From assembly GCA_015680685.1 (NCBI GenBank), contig MNCI01029455.1, forward strand, positions 15,545-79,544: DNA of 64,000 nucleotides, written 5' to 3'. Shown here in pieces: positions 1-10,814 of this stretch. Position numbers and translations under genes: made by a program. Positions within the stretch are counted from its first letter, which is position 1. The number at the start of each line of letters is the position of its first letter. The notes beneath the pieces were generated by a model, which saw only the letters and a list, made by a program, of their open reading frames with translations, was not told the DNA's origin and did no database searches. The DNA comes from Gnetum montanum (Eukaryota > Streptophyta > Gnetopsida > Gnetales > Gnetaceae).

Positions 1-2071
1 TGAGGTAAGAGTCTATAATCCACAACAGAAGAAGCTAGACCCTAGGACCATAAGTGGGTATTTCGTTGGATATGCCGAAAGGTCTAAGAGATATAGATTT
101 TATTGTCCATCACATACTACTAGGTTTGTGGAATTTCTTGAGAATGACTTGATTAGTGGGAGTCATCATTCCTGGAACGAAATTCAAGCGACTGATCATG
201 CGGATGCTCAACCCTCTACTTCAAGTACTCGATTGATTGTTGTACACAACACGCCTACAGTACAAATACGTGATGTACATCCACCAGTCGTTGAAGTTCC
301 ACAAACTGCTGGTCAAGACATAGTAGATCCAGCTGAACAATAGATACCAGTTCCTATTGAATAGCCTGTTGATCATCTTGCCCCTCAGGAGCCTGATGAA
401 CCAACATTAAGACGATCTACTAGAATAAAGCGATCAGCGATTCCTAGTGACTATATAGTGTATCTACAGGAATCTGACTACAACATAGGAGCCGAAAATG
501 ATCTAGACACGTTTTCACAAGCCATGAGTTGTAAGGAATCCGACTTATGATATGATGCCATGAAAGATGAGATGAACTCTATGTCCACTAATGGAGTCTG
601 GGATCTTGTCAAGTTGCCCAATGGTGTTAAAGCCATAGGATCCAAATGGGTCTTCAAGACTAAAAGAGACTCCTTGGGCAACATTGAAAGATATAAGGCT
701 AGACTTGTTGCCAAAGGGTTCACTCAGCAGGAGGGAATAGATTACATGGAGACCTTTTCTCCTGTATCTAAGAAGGACTCCCTTCGTGTGATCATGGCAT
801 TGGTAGCTCACTTTGATTTTGAACTACATCAAATGGATGTGAAAACAACATTCCTTAATGGTGATCTAGAGGAAGAGGTTTATATGAAACAACCTGAAGG
901 ATTCTCCTCTAATGATGGTGAGCAATTGGTATGCAAGCTTAAGAAGTCTATATATGGCTTGAAACAGGCCTCCCGTCAGTGGTATTTGAAATTCCATGAT
1001 GTCATCACTTCATTTGGCTTTGAAGAAAACATCATGGATCAATGCATATACCAGAAGGTCAGTGGGAGTAAAATCTGTTTTCTTGTCCTCTATGTGGATG
1101 ATATCCTTCTTGCAACCAATGATCATGGATTTTTATATGCGGTGAAACAATTTCTCTCTAAGAATTTTGACATGCAGGATATGGGTGAGGCATCTTATGT
1201 CCTTGGCATTAAGATCCATAGGGATAGATCTAGATATATTCTGGGTCTATCGCAGGAAACCTATATTAATAAAGTTCTAGAGAGGTTTCGGATGAAAGAT
1301 TGTTCACCAAGTATTGCACCCATTGTAAAGGGTGACAGGTTCAATTTGAACCAGTGCCCTATGAATGATTTAGAGAAAAGTCACATGAGCAACATTCCAT
1401 ATGCTTCAGCTGTTGGAAGCCTTATGTATGCTCAGGTCTGCACACGACCTGACATTGCATTTGCTGTGGGGATGTTGGGCCGATATCAGAGTAATCCAGG
1501 TATCGACCACTGGAAGGCTGCAAAGAAAGTCATGAGGTACCTTCAAGGTACAAAGGATTACATGCTTATGTATCGACGAACTGACCATTTGGAGGTGATT
1601 GGCTACTCCGATTCAGACTTTGCTGGCTGCGTTGATTCCAGGAAATCAACATCAGGTTATGTTTTTATGCTAGCTGGAGGAGCCATCTCCTGGAGGAGTG
1701 GAAAGCAAACCTTGGTTGCTACTTCCACAATGGAGGCAGAGTTCGTTTCTTGTTTTGAGGCTACTTCACATGGTGTATGGTTAAAGAGTTTCATATCAGG
1801 GCTTAGAATTCTGGATTCAATATCTAGGCCATTACAGATATTTTGTGACAATTCAGCTGCTGTCTTTATGGCTAAGAATAATAAGAGTGGCAGTCGAAAT
1901 AAACACGTCGACATAAAGTACTTAGCCATAAGGGATCGCATTAAAGAAAATAAAGTGGTCATAGATCATATCAGCACTGAATTAATGCTAGCTGATCCTT
2001 TGACCAAAGGAATGCCACCACGGTCATTCAAGGATCATGTCACTCGGATGGGACTTGGTTCCATGATGTAA
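1..2071 (+). pseudogene. Ty1/copia pol, integrase C-terminus to RNase H (5' end outside window)
   Basis: Seen: one reading frame runs from base 1 to the stop at 2071, broken by stops near 341, 362 and 546. The first 110 codons read like a copia integrase C-terminus (KLDPRTISGYFVGY), followed by a low-complexity linker. The open part from 560 (503 aa) starts in the RT (DAMKDEMNSM, then KARLVAKGFTQQEGIDY), has the catalytic block QMDVKTTFLNGDLEEEVYM near residues 90-110 and YVDDILLA at 178-185. RNase H follows and the protein ends near ADPLTKGMP. This order is typical of copia elements. It replicates the element through reverse transcription in cytoplasmic particles. RT and RNase H look uninterrupted, so the copy is fairly young, but the stops upstream would prevent a full polyprotein. 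The 3' LTR follows at 2359. Confidence 0.93.
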
Positions 2072-2344
2072 TATGTTGTACAACATTACAGTGTTAATGA
2101 AACTCTATTCAGTTGTGCGTTTTCTCATACAGTTGCGCATAAAGTCATTAGAGAACACACACATAAGGTCGGACCGCGAATAAACATTGGGTTTGTTCAT
2201 ACAGTCAAAGTTACCATATAAAGGAATTAACTTTGAGAAATAATACATTGTAATACATGGAAGATACTACTCGCATTAAGAGGAACTATCGCCATGATTC
2301 ATGTATTTGTTTCTTGAAAGTTGGATATTAGAATAAATATGGAG

Positions 2345-2358
2345 ACCAAGTGGGAGAT
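2345..2358 (+). other. Polypurine tract of the copia element
   Basis: The purine-rich CCAAGTGGGAGAT stretch sits directly before the TG that opens the 3' LTR, the usual plus-strand priming site in copia elements. Confidence 0.7.
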
Positions 2359-2681
2359 TGTAATAATGAATTAGCAGTTTATTATTTGCTAACTACACTT
2401 TCTGTTTCTACTGTCGAATAGTTTTAGAATTTTCCCTGGTGAACTACACTTTGGACAGCAACATGACAGTTTTCTTTGCTGTCCATCCGTTCCAACCAAT
2501 TCATTGTTATCTGGAAATGGTCTCATATTTTTCTAATAAATGGTAACTGATTCCTGAACCTTCTGACTTCTTAATGGGAGAACAACGCATGGGGAATCAA
2601 TTGTAGTGTAGCAGTTCAGGTCCCTTTCACAGTCTCTTACAGTCTGCATACAACCACTACAATTGATTCCCCGTGCTTTCA
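2359..2681 (+). mobile_element. Copia 3' LTR
   Basis: It begins TGTAATAATG right after the polypurine tract. The 3' edge is uncertain: TTACA at 2641 would mirror the TGTAA start, but a CTTTCA end at 2681 would include a long hairpin entirely within the LTR. The 5' LTR is outside the window, so neither choice can be settled by comparison. Confidence 0.65.
2587..2676. repeat. 22-bp inverted repeat, hairpin-forming, at the LTR end
   Basis: Arms are 2587-2608 and 2655-2676, complementary except for one G/T-type mismatch, separated by a 46-nt loop. The core arm is GGGGAATCAATTGTAGTG. Confidence 0.85.
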
Positions 2682-2689
2682 GAGGTGTG

Positions 2690-3034
2690 TACTCGACGAG
2701 TTACTCTCTATTTAGAATCGCTAATACCAAAATGATAGGGAATAAAGAATAATTGGAATTTAAATTTTATTCGTTATGTAGATCTTTGGAATCTATTGAA
2801 TAAATTTTCAAAACATTATTAAGAAAATTACTAGTTGATTTTGGTAGTGGAATAAATAAGTCAAATTTGAAATTGTAATATATATATTGTCTGATAATAG
2901 ACATTGCATGAAAAATGCTATATTCATCTTCGACCAAAATATGGTATTCTTCATGAAGAATTTTGAGACATCTACCTATTTATGCTTTGCTAACATCGTA
3001 GATGATAGGATTGTCACCAAATTAATGGCACCAA
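2690..3034. other. Unassigned AT-rich sequence
   Basis: No coding similarity seen. Only the last bases (ATTAATGGCACCA before 3035) resemble a decayed primer-binding site for the adjacent LTR. Confidence 0.5.
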
Positions 3035-3850
3035 TGATGAGTGACAAGTAGACCCTATGCCTAGCCATATGAATTGCTAAGCGTTGACGCACAATTCGAT
3101 CAAATTCCATGGACTTGTAGCCTTTTAAGCACACCAACCTCTAGGAAGTGAAACTAATCGTTGCAATTGTTGTCTTTCCAATTACACTTGTGAAATGCAA
3201 AGGTATGGTTAAGTACAATTGAGGCATATGATTTTTATCATTTTTATGTTTTGTGTTTTAAGTTGCCTAAGGGTAAAGAATGATGAATAAAAATAAGATA
3301 ATTAAATTACTAATTTAATCTAACTAGCTACACCTAACTAACCTAACATAAGCATCTATTCCCACTTGCTATACACATCATAAACATGTTTAGCTCTACT
3401 AGGTTACCAAAGATTAAGCATTACTGAGATTACCAAGTGCTAAGCATATGCTCGAAGTGGTTGTATTTATGTGCTTAAATAATCACTATTTAATCTAGCT
3501 TCATTTAGCCTAATTAATTATTTAATTACTTAAAGTATTAAAGGGAATCACATAAAAAATTAAATGCATAAATAATTAATTAATCTATTTCAAAGTGCTG
3601 CAAGGTTTATTAAAAAGCTCGTCTTTATTGTCACACACATTGGTATGCTAAGGTACAATAGTGCTTGAGTAAAGATCCATACACTCTTGACTTGGGCACT
3701 TAGAAAAATATTCTAACTTTGAAATGACAAAAAATTGCAAGGCCTCTGCTACAACTATGACAATATATGCTATAAACATGATGGGTGAGCACATATTTAT
3801 AGGCAAAAATAGACACTACGTCGATAGGGCCATGTCAACGCATCAAATCA
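3035..3850 (-). mobile_element. Decayed G2-family LTR
   Basis: Starts TGATGAGTGAC and follows the same order of landmarks as the well-preserved G2 LTR at 55377-56273: the 'CATCTGTTCCCACTTRC' segment (3352), 'GTGCTCGAAGTGGTCGTATT' region (3450), the 'GCAAGGTTTAT...AAAGCTC' segment (3600) and a TATTTATAG promoter-like site near 3794. The orientation is minus. A primer-site relic lies immediately below it, so it was a 5' LTR of a minus-strand element whose interior is now unrecognisable. It has many indels compared with the other copies, so it is the oldest G2 insertion here. Confidence 0.75.
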
Positions 3851-4130
3851 TGTGTTGACAAGGCTTATTCAGTGTAGCCAATTTATGATTCATCAATGGG
3901 TATGTTGCATGGGGACCTTCTCTTTTCATACATAATTTTAAAAAATTAGATCATGTTGAAAAACAACTATTAATATGTGAATTTTAAGTGACAATGGAGA
4001 TTTCTTGTGATATCTTACTTCTAGAAACAAATTTCCTTCTTCTTGAATTTGAAGCTCTTTGTCAATTTATTACTTACACTTATAAGTTAAGGCACATGAA
4101 GGAAGTTAATTATATTGAGGAGATAATGAA
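3851..4130. other. No recognisable feature
   Basis: AT-rich sequence without coding or repeat signal that I can support. Confidence 0.4.
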
Positions 4131-4134
4131 TACA

Positions 4135-4958
4135 ACACAAGAAAAATAATAGTTACATCAAGGAAAATTATAGCTTCAGTAATGGAATATTATAATGGGG
4201 GATCTTTCTTTAAACAAAAGGCTCCTTTGGAAGACTATATATATATATATATAAACCAAGTCTTCGCTAAAGTTTGGTTGAACACATCAAGAAATAAGCA
4301 TTTTTATTTACATTTGTTATCCAGTGCTCAAAAGTATTAGTTATTCTTAATCATTTAAGGAATCAAATTGCTATGGCAAGAATGAGCTCTCATCATCTCC
4401 TTGTTGAGATAGGTCTTTGGATCAATTTCCCAAGAGAATAGTGTATTTATAGACTATGCAAACAAAGCATAGAGGATAAAGAGTATATGTTTTCAGTTTG
4501 CCCATATTTAACACACATTTAAATAAATTAACCGTAATATGTTAACAAGAAAAATAATAGTTACATTAAGGAAAATTATAGCTTCAGTAATGGAATATTA
4601 TAATGGAGGATCTTTCTTTAAACAAAAGGCTCTTTTGGAAGACTGTAAAAAAAAAGGTCTTGGCTAAATCTTGGTTGAACACATTAAGAAAAGAGAATTT
4701 TTATTAACATTCTGTTAGAGGAGGTTTGTTATCTAGTGCTCAAAGTATCTATTATTAGCTATTCTTATAATTTAAGGAACCAAATTGCTATGGCAAGAAT
4801 GAGTTCTCATCATCTCCTTGTTGAGATAGGTCTTTGGATCAATTTCCCAAGAGAATAGTGTATTTGTAGACTGTGCAAACAAAGCATAGAGGATAAAGAG
4901 CATATGTTTTTAGTTTGCCCATATCCTTTGCTACCATAAATAAATTAACGGTAATATG
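4135..4958 (+). repeat. 408-bp tandem duplication carrying a LINE-type zinc-binding fragment
   Basis: Two copies, about 4135-4542 and 4543-4958, start with the same GAAAAATAATAGTTACAT segment, 408 bp apart. They differ by scattered substitutions and by an (AT)n versus A-run in the middle. Both contain a short reading frame, near 4361-4510 and 4777-4924, reading ARMSSHHLLVEIGLW and then PRE-stop-C...LC...EDKE..F..CPY. That resembles the C-terminal cysteine-rich end of non-LTR (LINE) reverse transcriptases, where PRE-x-RxC and a CP motif are common. The shared stop after PRE predates the duplication. Confidence 0.65.
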
Positions 4959-4959
4959 T

Positions 4960-5430
4960 TAACTTTTTTAAAAAAATTAACCCATTACATCAATGATGAT
5001 TGTATCTCAAGTGCAATTGCAACTAGAAATCTTACAAACAAGCGATGATTGAGTATGTGCAATCCATTGGCAAGATCGTGACCATTTTAGGCGTACCTTT
5101 AGCCACCTTACCTCAATACATCCAAATTTGACCAGCCACATGCGAAAATATACATCGGGCCTTCACCGTTGAGAACCTCCAAATTTGATCATGACAGGTG
5201 TGCCTTTGCTACCAACAATTGTACTTGCACGCTTAATTCAACCCACCCATTCATTCATTGGTAACGAGCTTGTTATTAGCCAATCACTAAGCAAAGAATT
5301 TAAAAAAAAACATCTGCTTCAAACGTTAAACTTGGTCAAAAACATCCCAATCCAAAAAAAAAAATATGCACACCCTAAACGAAAAATTTAAAAAAACAAA
5401 AAAAAAAACCCAACCTAACCTAACAAGATC
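4960..5430. other. AT-rich spacer without recognised gene
   Basis: A-rich stretches (5300-5410) and short open frames without domain similarity. Confidence 0.4.
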
Positions 5431-5435
5431 GAAGC

Positions 5436-5873
5436 TCATGCAGACGCTCCGAACATATAAGTTACAATAAATTTGCGCCCGGGCTTATCTGCACCCATCC
5501 CTCCATTCGCACGGTTACGGCAGCAGAAATTCTTTCGTTCCAAAATCATGGAACACATAGTAGCAGCACCATTACAGGAGCAAGGTTTTCCTATTCTCTT
5601 CTGTCTGAAATTCATCACCGTTGTAGAGCTCTGAGCAGAAGAACAACGACAGGAATTATCGCACCGACATTTGCAAACTTCGCTTGCAGTGCTGTGTTCC
5701 GCGGCGGCGACCATAGAAGAAGCTTCTTCTTGTTCATCTTCTTGTTGTTTTTCCGTTTCGAAGTAGAGAAAGTTAATATCCTCCATTAATGGCGAGAGAC
5801 GAGCAGCTCTGTTTCGGCGCCGGCGGCGAAGCTTTGCACAGGTTGCGGTTTGGGCGAATGCGCGGCAGGCCAT
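5436..5873 (-). CDS. Hypothetical Cys/Arg-rich ORF, uncertain
   Basis: A 145-aa frame with an Arg-rich start (RRRRRNRAARL), an acidic Glu stretch (EKQQEDEQEEA) and a Cys-rich part (CKCRCDNSCRC). I do not recognise a family. It lies in a local GC-rich island that differs sharply from its AT-rich surroundings. The opposite strand carries an overlapping frame (5789-5977) and looks at least as much like a transcribed 5' region (see next entry), so this frame may be only its shadow. Low confidence that it is translated. Confidence 0.2.
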   Translation of the reverse strand: MACRAFAQTATCAKLRRRRRNRAARLSPLMEDINFLYFETEKQQEDEQEEASSMVAAAEHSTASEVCKCRCDNSCRCSSAQSSTTVMNFRQKRIGKPCSCNGAATMCSMILERKNFCCRNRANGGMGADKPGRKFIVTYMFGASA

Positions 5874-6180
5874 ATGACCGTCCGCTTAGAGGCCGTCATG
5901 CGTTGCCTGAACTTCGTGCCACTGCCGCTCCGCACAGACAGTCGTGGCTCTCGAAGATTGTGGATCAGCCTGCTTGAATATTGAAGGATAGCACCTCCTG
6001 GTTCCTCTCCTCGCTCTTTCGCCGAAGCTTACACACCATTGGCTCTGCACCAGAGGAAGATTCTGGTACGTTCTCTTTTTCCATTCAGCACGAAACTGTA
6101 GAAGTTTCGTCGTTATTTGTTTCGGGTAAAGGATTTTCACTATTAGGGTTTAAGGTTCTCGAAGGTTCGTTTTGACTCTG
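5700..6180 (+). promoter_or_regulatory. Possible 5' exon and first-intron start of a host gene
   Basis: GC-rich island with a candidate donor GATTCTG/GTACGTTC at about 6065, followed by a T-rich intron-like stretch and an AGGGTTT box (6145), typical of plant 5' leaders and first introns. No downstream exon is found before the G1 LTR at 6993. It is either a gene truncated by insertion or a fragment. Confidence 0.3.
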
Positions 6181-6186
6181 CACAGA

Positions 6187-6258
6187 GTTTTTTGTTTCGC
6201 TGTTTATGTTTTTTTGTTTCGCTGTTTATGTTTTTTTGTTTCGTTGTTTATGTTTTTT
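6187..6258 (+). repeat. About 22-bp tandem repeat, three copies
   Basis: Unit TTTTTTGTTTCGCTGTTTATG repeats three times with one C/T change. It produces a spurious hydrophobic Phe-rich reading frame. Confidence 0.85.
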
Positions 6259-6399
6259 TTCAGTGGTTTTTTAATTTTAGCATCTTTCATAATGTGTTTC
6301 TTCAAGAAAAAGGGTATCCGGTCCCCTGTTATGATTGCTGCACGGGCCGGTTGTAGTGATGAATCTCTATTTCACCCCGCTCGACATTGCCTGCAGTAA

Positions 6400-6992
6400 C
6401 GAGAAATGGGAAAAAGTAATATTTGACATTGCCTGCAGTAACGTTGATTACAAAAATCCCCTGATAATTTTGATTACTTGAAGAGGGTCAGGACCTTACC
6501 TTACCCTACTGCTGTACTATCTTCCTTGTGAACTGTATGGGTGAAAACAACCTGTTTGTCTGTCTGTAGGGGAAAGTATGTATGGGAAAGTAGGCTAGTT
6601 CTAAAATGTCAGCCGGAACCTCAATGATAAGATATCGAAAGATCCTGAGTATAAAAAAAGGGCAAAAACAAAGTTATCATAAAAAGCATTTTTTCTAGGT
6701 AAGCAAAACGAAACAAAAAGAATCCAATTTTTGGAGATCCAAAGTCTTTTTTAGGTTAGTTCTACTATCTTTCTTTTTTGGAAAAGAATGTCGATTAGAG
6801 AGATTTAATGGGGCGGACTCATAAATGGTATTCAAAACATTATAGAAATTCGGGTTTTACTTTTTGACTAGTACCAAAAGCTTTATGCCAAGGTTACCAG
6901 TCTTCGGGGAGGTGGTATGTCAGCAATTTCGTATTAATCATATATAGGTTTGTACTATTTAGGAATCAAGGAGCCTTGGGGAAATTACATCT
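6400..6992. other. Unassigned sequence before the G1 LTR
   Basis: Contains the phrase GACATTGCCTGCAGTAACG twice (6383-6443) as a short direct repeat. No coding similarity seen. Confidence 0.4.
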
Positions 6993-8585
6993 TGAAACAC
7001 CGTGAAAATTGCGAGTCGGCCTCAGGCAAAGACTCGCAATTCAGGCGAAGGGCGCACGTCAGAATTCCAGAAGGGAGATTAAGACAGAACAAGACCAAAA
7101 GGCGCATAGCATCAAGTCTTCGACTTCCTGTGCAGATTCCCAATCTTTTTATGCTTTCTCTGTTTTACGCTATATCACGTGACATGGCGTAATGGCATTT
7201 AGCATGATTTTGTTCAAAGGTAGTTCGGCATCAGAAGGCTATTTACTTCGACATGTGGAAAGGCTTGAGCAGCGTAATATGCGACTTCTTGTATATTTTC
7301 CTAAGTCCTTTTGTTCAAGGCCAGGTTTACGCTCTGTTACGCACGGTAGCGTAATGAGCTCCAAAACAGTCAAAGGCAAAGTCTAAGGAAGTGCAACAGA
7401 TCAACCCTTTTCTCTTGGCGTGCGGATTGCTCATCATACGCTCATTACACAATGTAGCGTATCACAGCGTATTGCATCGCCAAGACTAGACATTGTTTAC
7501 GCTTCATTACGTGCGGCTGCGTAAGCGAACATAAAACAGCTTGAATCCATTGTTTCCACGTTATGCTATGCTCATATATGCAACGCAATGCGAATGAGCG
7601 TAATATAACCCAAAGACAGTTGAAACAGGGCCGACACGCATCTGTTCTTCACACGCACAATACGCAAACGAGCGTATTGTGCGTAGTCATAGTTTGACAC
7701 AAAATGGTCAGGTCAACGGTACCCGAAACGTTTGGGATACACGTCATCAGGGTTGCGCCTTTTCCACAGGACGTCGTAGCCTATAAATGCACCAGTTGAC
7801 AAAGATACAAAGGGGCTGGCAAATCAAAGAGGCAAGGGCATTTTTCTGAGTAGGGAGCACTTATCACTTTGAGTAGAGATACAGAGAGCAGCACTTTGGC
7901 AATTGTTGACAGCATCACCTTCCAGCAAAGACAGAGCACAGTTCGCTTGAGCATCGGCAACAAGAGTAATCGTTCTTTTGGAGGAAAACACAACTCTCTT
8001 CGTTAGCGATCATTGACGGTCCTAAATAGAAACTACCTAAGGCAAAAGAAGCCGATCAAAGATCACGGGATCATCTTGCATGGTTTGCAAACTCTATTGG
8101 TCAGAAATAGTTGATTGATAGGTGTCAGAGCTTGACCTTCCTTGCATCCCAGCTTTGGCCCACGAGGTAGATCGGACTTATGTTTGGACAGTTTTCTTGT
8201 TATTTTGTGCTTGCTTTACATCAAGTTATTAGGGTCTCCCCATTATAACGTGATACACAAAGTATACATTTTTCAAGTCAAAGCGTAGATCTTAAAACCA
8301 CGCGTTTCTCTTGTGTTAGCTTCCTCTTATTGTGTTTAGCGTTATCATCATTACAATTCATCTATGTTGTTTTCATTTTACGATTCCTCGAGTCAAATCG
8401 ATCCACAGAATATTTCATAATCTCCATCGTTTTACCAATTAGTAAGTCCCTATCTGATCAACAAGACCGTTCAGGGCGCCGCAGATTCATTTTTCCAGCA
8501 TAGCCCTCGCACGGATCTGTGGTTAAAACTGTGTACACAGAATCTCGTTCGGTATTTCCAGCTGCCGACGTTTTCCGTCGTTATA
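6993..8585 (+). repeat. G1 5' LTR
   Basis: Begins TGAAACACC. Homology with the 23417 copy starts exactly here. The end is set by the TTACA/TTATA just before a 6-nt spacer and the primer site. It contains a promoter-like TATAAAT at 7782-7788 and, upstream of it (7150-7700), a dense set of GCGTAA/TTACGC words on both strands. Confidence 0.9.
7782..7788 (+). promoter_or_regulatory. TATA box of the G1 5' LTR
   Basis: TATAAAT, conserved in the second LTR at 24206-24212, placed about the middle of the LTR as expected for a U3/R boundary. Confidence 0.65.
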
Positions 8586-8591
8586 GTTTTC

Positions 8592-8608
8592 TGGCGCTAG
8601 AAGGAGGG
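8592..8608 (+). other. G1 primer-binding site (tRNA-Asn)
   Basis: TGGCGCTAGAAGGAGGG is complementary to the 3' end of plant tRNA-Asn(GUU), as I recall that tRNA. It lies 6 nt after the LTR. Confidence 0.75.
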
Positions 8609-8831
8609 CTCGCTTAGGTTCTGATCCATCTTTTTCGGGTAGCCCTGTTAGCAATCTATACCCAAAATCGTAAATGTAATACCTCCAGGGAAGCTTACGA
8701 TAAGTCATGTGGTGTAGATGGGTCTCAGCAACGATTCCTTTGGAATCCTACAAGGTAGAAAGCCTATTTGCGATCCTATTGTCAGCTATCTCTTAGATCC
8801 GATTATCAGTTATCGTTAATCTCATTGATCA

Positions 8832-10810
8832 ATGGATTCCTTTTACATGACCACATCCACCATGGTCCCTGCCGATTTCGGTGCCACATCTGTGAACCCT
8901 ATCGCCGTCACCAGACCACTTCCTGGCGCAGTGGGATCTCAAGGACCATCGCGCCGGTCATTGAGACTTCAGGGGAAAGTGCCCAACTTTACAGTCATAA
9001 CCCCTGAAGAATACAACTTTATTTGTGTTAAGATCCAGGCGAAGCTGGCTCTCAGTCGAGCCGAGGTCGAAGCAAAACGAAACTTTGAGATGATCCACCG
9101 AGGGGGGTCATGATTTCAAACTAATAGCTTACGACATTATTCCTTTGACTGAACACTAACACGAACTCATAACACAGTTGGTCATGGCCAAGAGCCAGGC
9201 TGCACAGGCTATGGTGGAACCCCAGAATGGGGAAGGAGAAGATGATGAGTTGGCAGCTCAGTCTGAGCACTCATTCCACACTCTGAGCCCCCATACCTAC
9301 GTTAATCCATCATTCCCGCTCAATGGAGAGGCCACCTCTCTTAACCCAGCCATGACCACGCAGATGCACATCCCTTCCCTTCCGTAGGCCACTACGCAGC
9401 AGTCTGGGCTGCAAGTACAAATACCCCATAATAACGTGGGGGCAGTTTCGTCACCGCGTGTACTTAGCATCCCAGTGGTGGTCCCGGCGACCACCGCACC
9501 GCATTTCATTCCTCAGATACAACCTCATGCTATATTAACAATGTGCCCAGCGCAAACTTTATCGCTCTCGTCCCCTCCAACTCAACAAATGACCGCAGCC
9601 GTGCAGCCGCAAACATATGTCCAACAGCCTTCCGCAAGTTAGTGGGTTAACCCTGCAGCGCAACATAATTAGTCTATGGTGTACGGTGTGTAACCCTCGG
9701 TCACACCTGCAACGCAGGTTCCGCAGGTGGTCTCGCAATATACCTATCATTATCCCACGCAGCAGGCGGGAGTTAACCTCTCATCTCAGACTAGTGGGTG
9801 GTGGTCTTCACAGGCCCCCTGCCTACAGGGATCCCCGCCCCACCAGCGGCTAGCCAACCTCTTTCTTCCTTCCCATTTCCTAACGCCGCCCTTCCAATCC
9901 AACCTCCTATGCCTTCTGCACAGACACCTCCGTCAACAGGTCTAGACCAAGTCTTCTAGCTTATCCAGACGCTTACCGAGGAGGTTCGCCACCTCAAGGC
10001 CGCTGGTTCCGATACCATTCAGATCATGGACTTTTACTAGGATGATTCGATTAGTCCAGCGGTCCCTATGCTGTCATTGCTGCCAGGGATGTCCCTACCT
10101 AATTTTATCAAGTACAATGGGGAAGGAGATCCCAATGCTCACTTAGTCACCTTTCGATTTGAATCCTTGTTGTTACAATAGTGGCCGCACACAATTATCT
10201 GAGTCTTTGCATTATCTTTGACAAGGAAAGCTTTGGATTGGTACAGAGCCCTCCCACGCTCTTCCATCTCAACCTTGGAAGAGCTGCTGACCCAATTTGT
10301 GACCCGTTTCAAATACAACTTGAAGTCGGAAGTCACATTGGATCAGCTCATGGGGGTGAAACAAGACCCGCTCGAGCCTGTCCAAAAGTTCATACAACGA
10401 TGGAATGCTACCTTGAATGAGATCCGCGAGCCAATCGTGGACTCCCATCTACTAGCTATATTCAAAGGAGCAGTCAACAAATTTATCAAGTCGAAGCTGT
10501 ATTATCTTTCCCCCCAGCTCTCTACATCAGGCCTTCGCCCAAGTTAGAAGCATCCAAGATGCTGCGGAGGCCAGCAAAGACCCGGCGTATGTCGCTTACA
10601 GGAACACACACAATAAGGCCAAAGACAAGGGTAAGGCGGTGAAAACGATAGTAGCCGCGCTGACTGAATGCTCAAAGAATAAGAATAAGAAGGCACCCAC
10701 AACATCGCTCGAGACCACGACTGGTGCTGGCACCAGCTAAGACACAACTGCACCTGAAGGGCCCCCCAGCCAAAACCAAATTTTGAGCGTAAGGATCATT
10801 CAAAATACGC
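8832..10810 (+). pseudogene. gag: G1 gag (matrix/capsid part), frameshifted
   Basis: Starts MDSFYMTTSTMVPADF. After RRSLRLQGK and a helical segment the frame breaks at a six-G run near 9104-9109; the second copy (25256) has five G here and stays open, so the extra G is a mutation. A Pro/Gln-rich linker follows with TAG codons, two of which are CAG in the second copy. The capsid region is recognisable from about 10075: LPGMSLPNFIKYNGEGDPNAH, then ALDWYRALPRSSISTLEEL and FVTRFKYNLKSEV, matching Retrotrans_gag families. It ends with a Lys-rich helical part (KNKNKKAPTTS). The product would form the cytoplasmic particle shell. Confidence 0.85.
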
Positions 10811-10814
10811 AGTC

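Noticed and set aside
6172-6399. Hydrophobic Phe-rich small membrane protein
   Set aside because: Frame derived from the 22-bp T-rich repeat.
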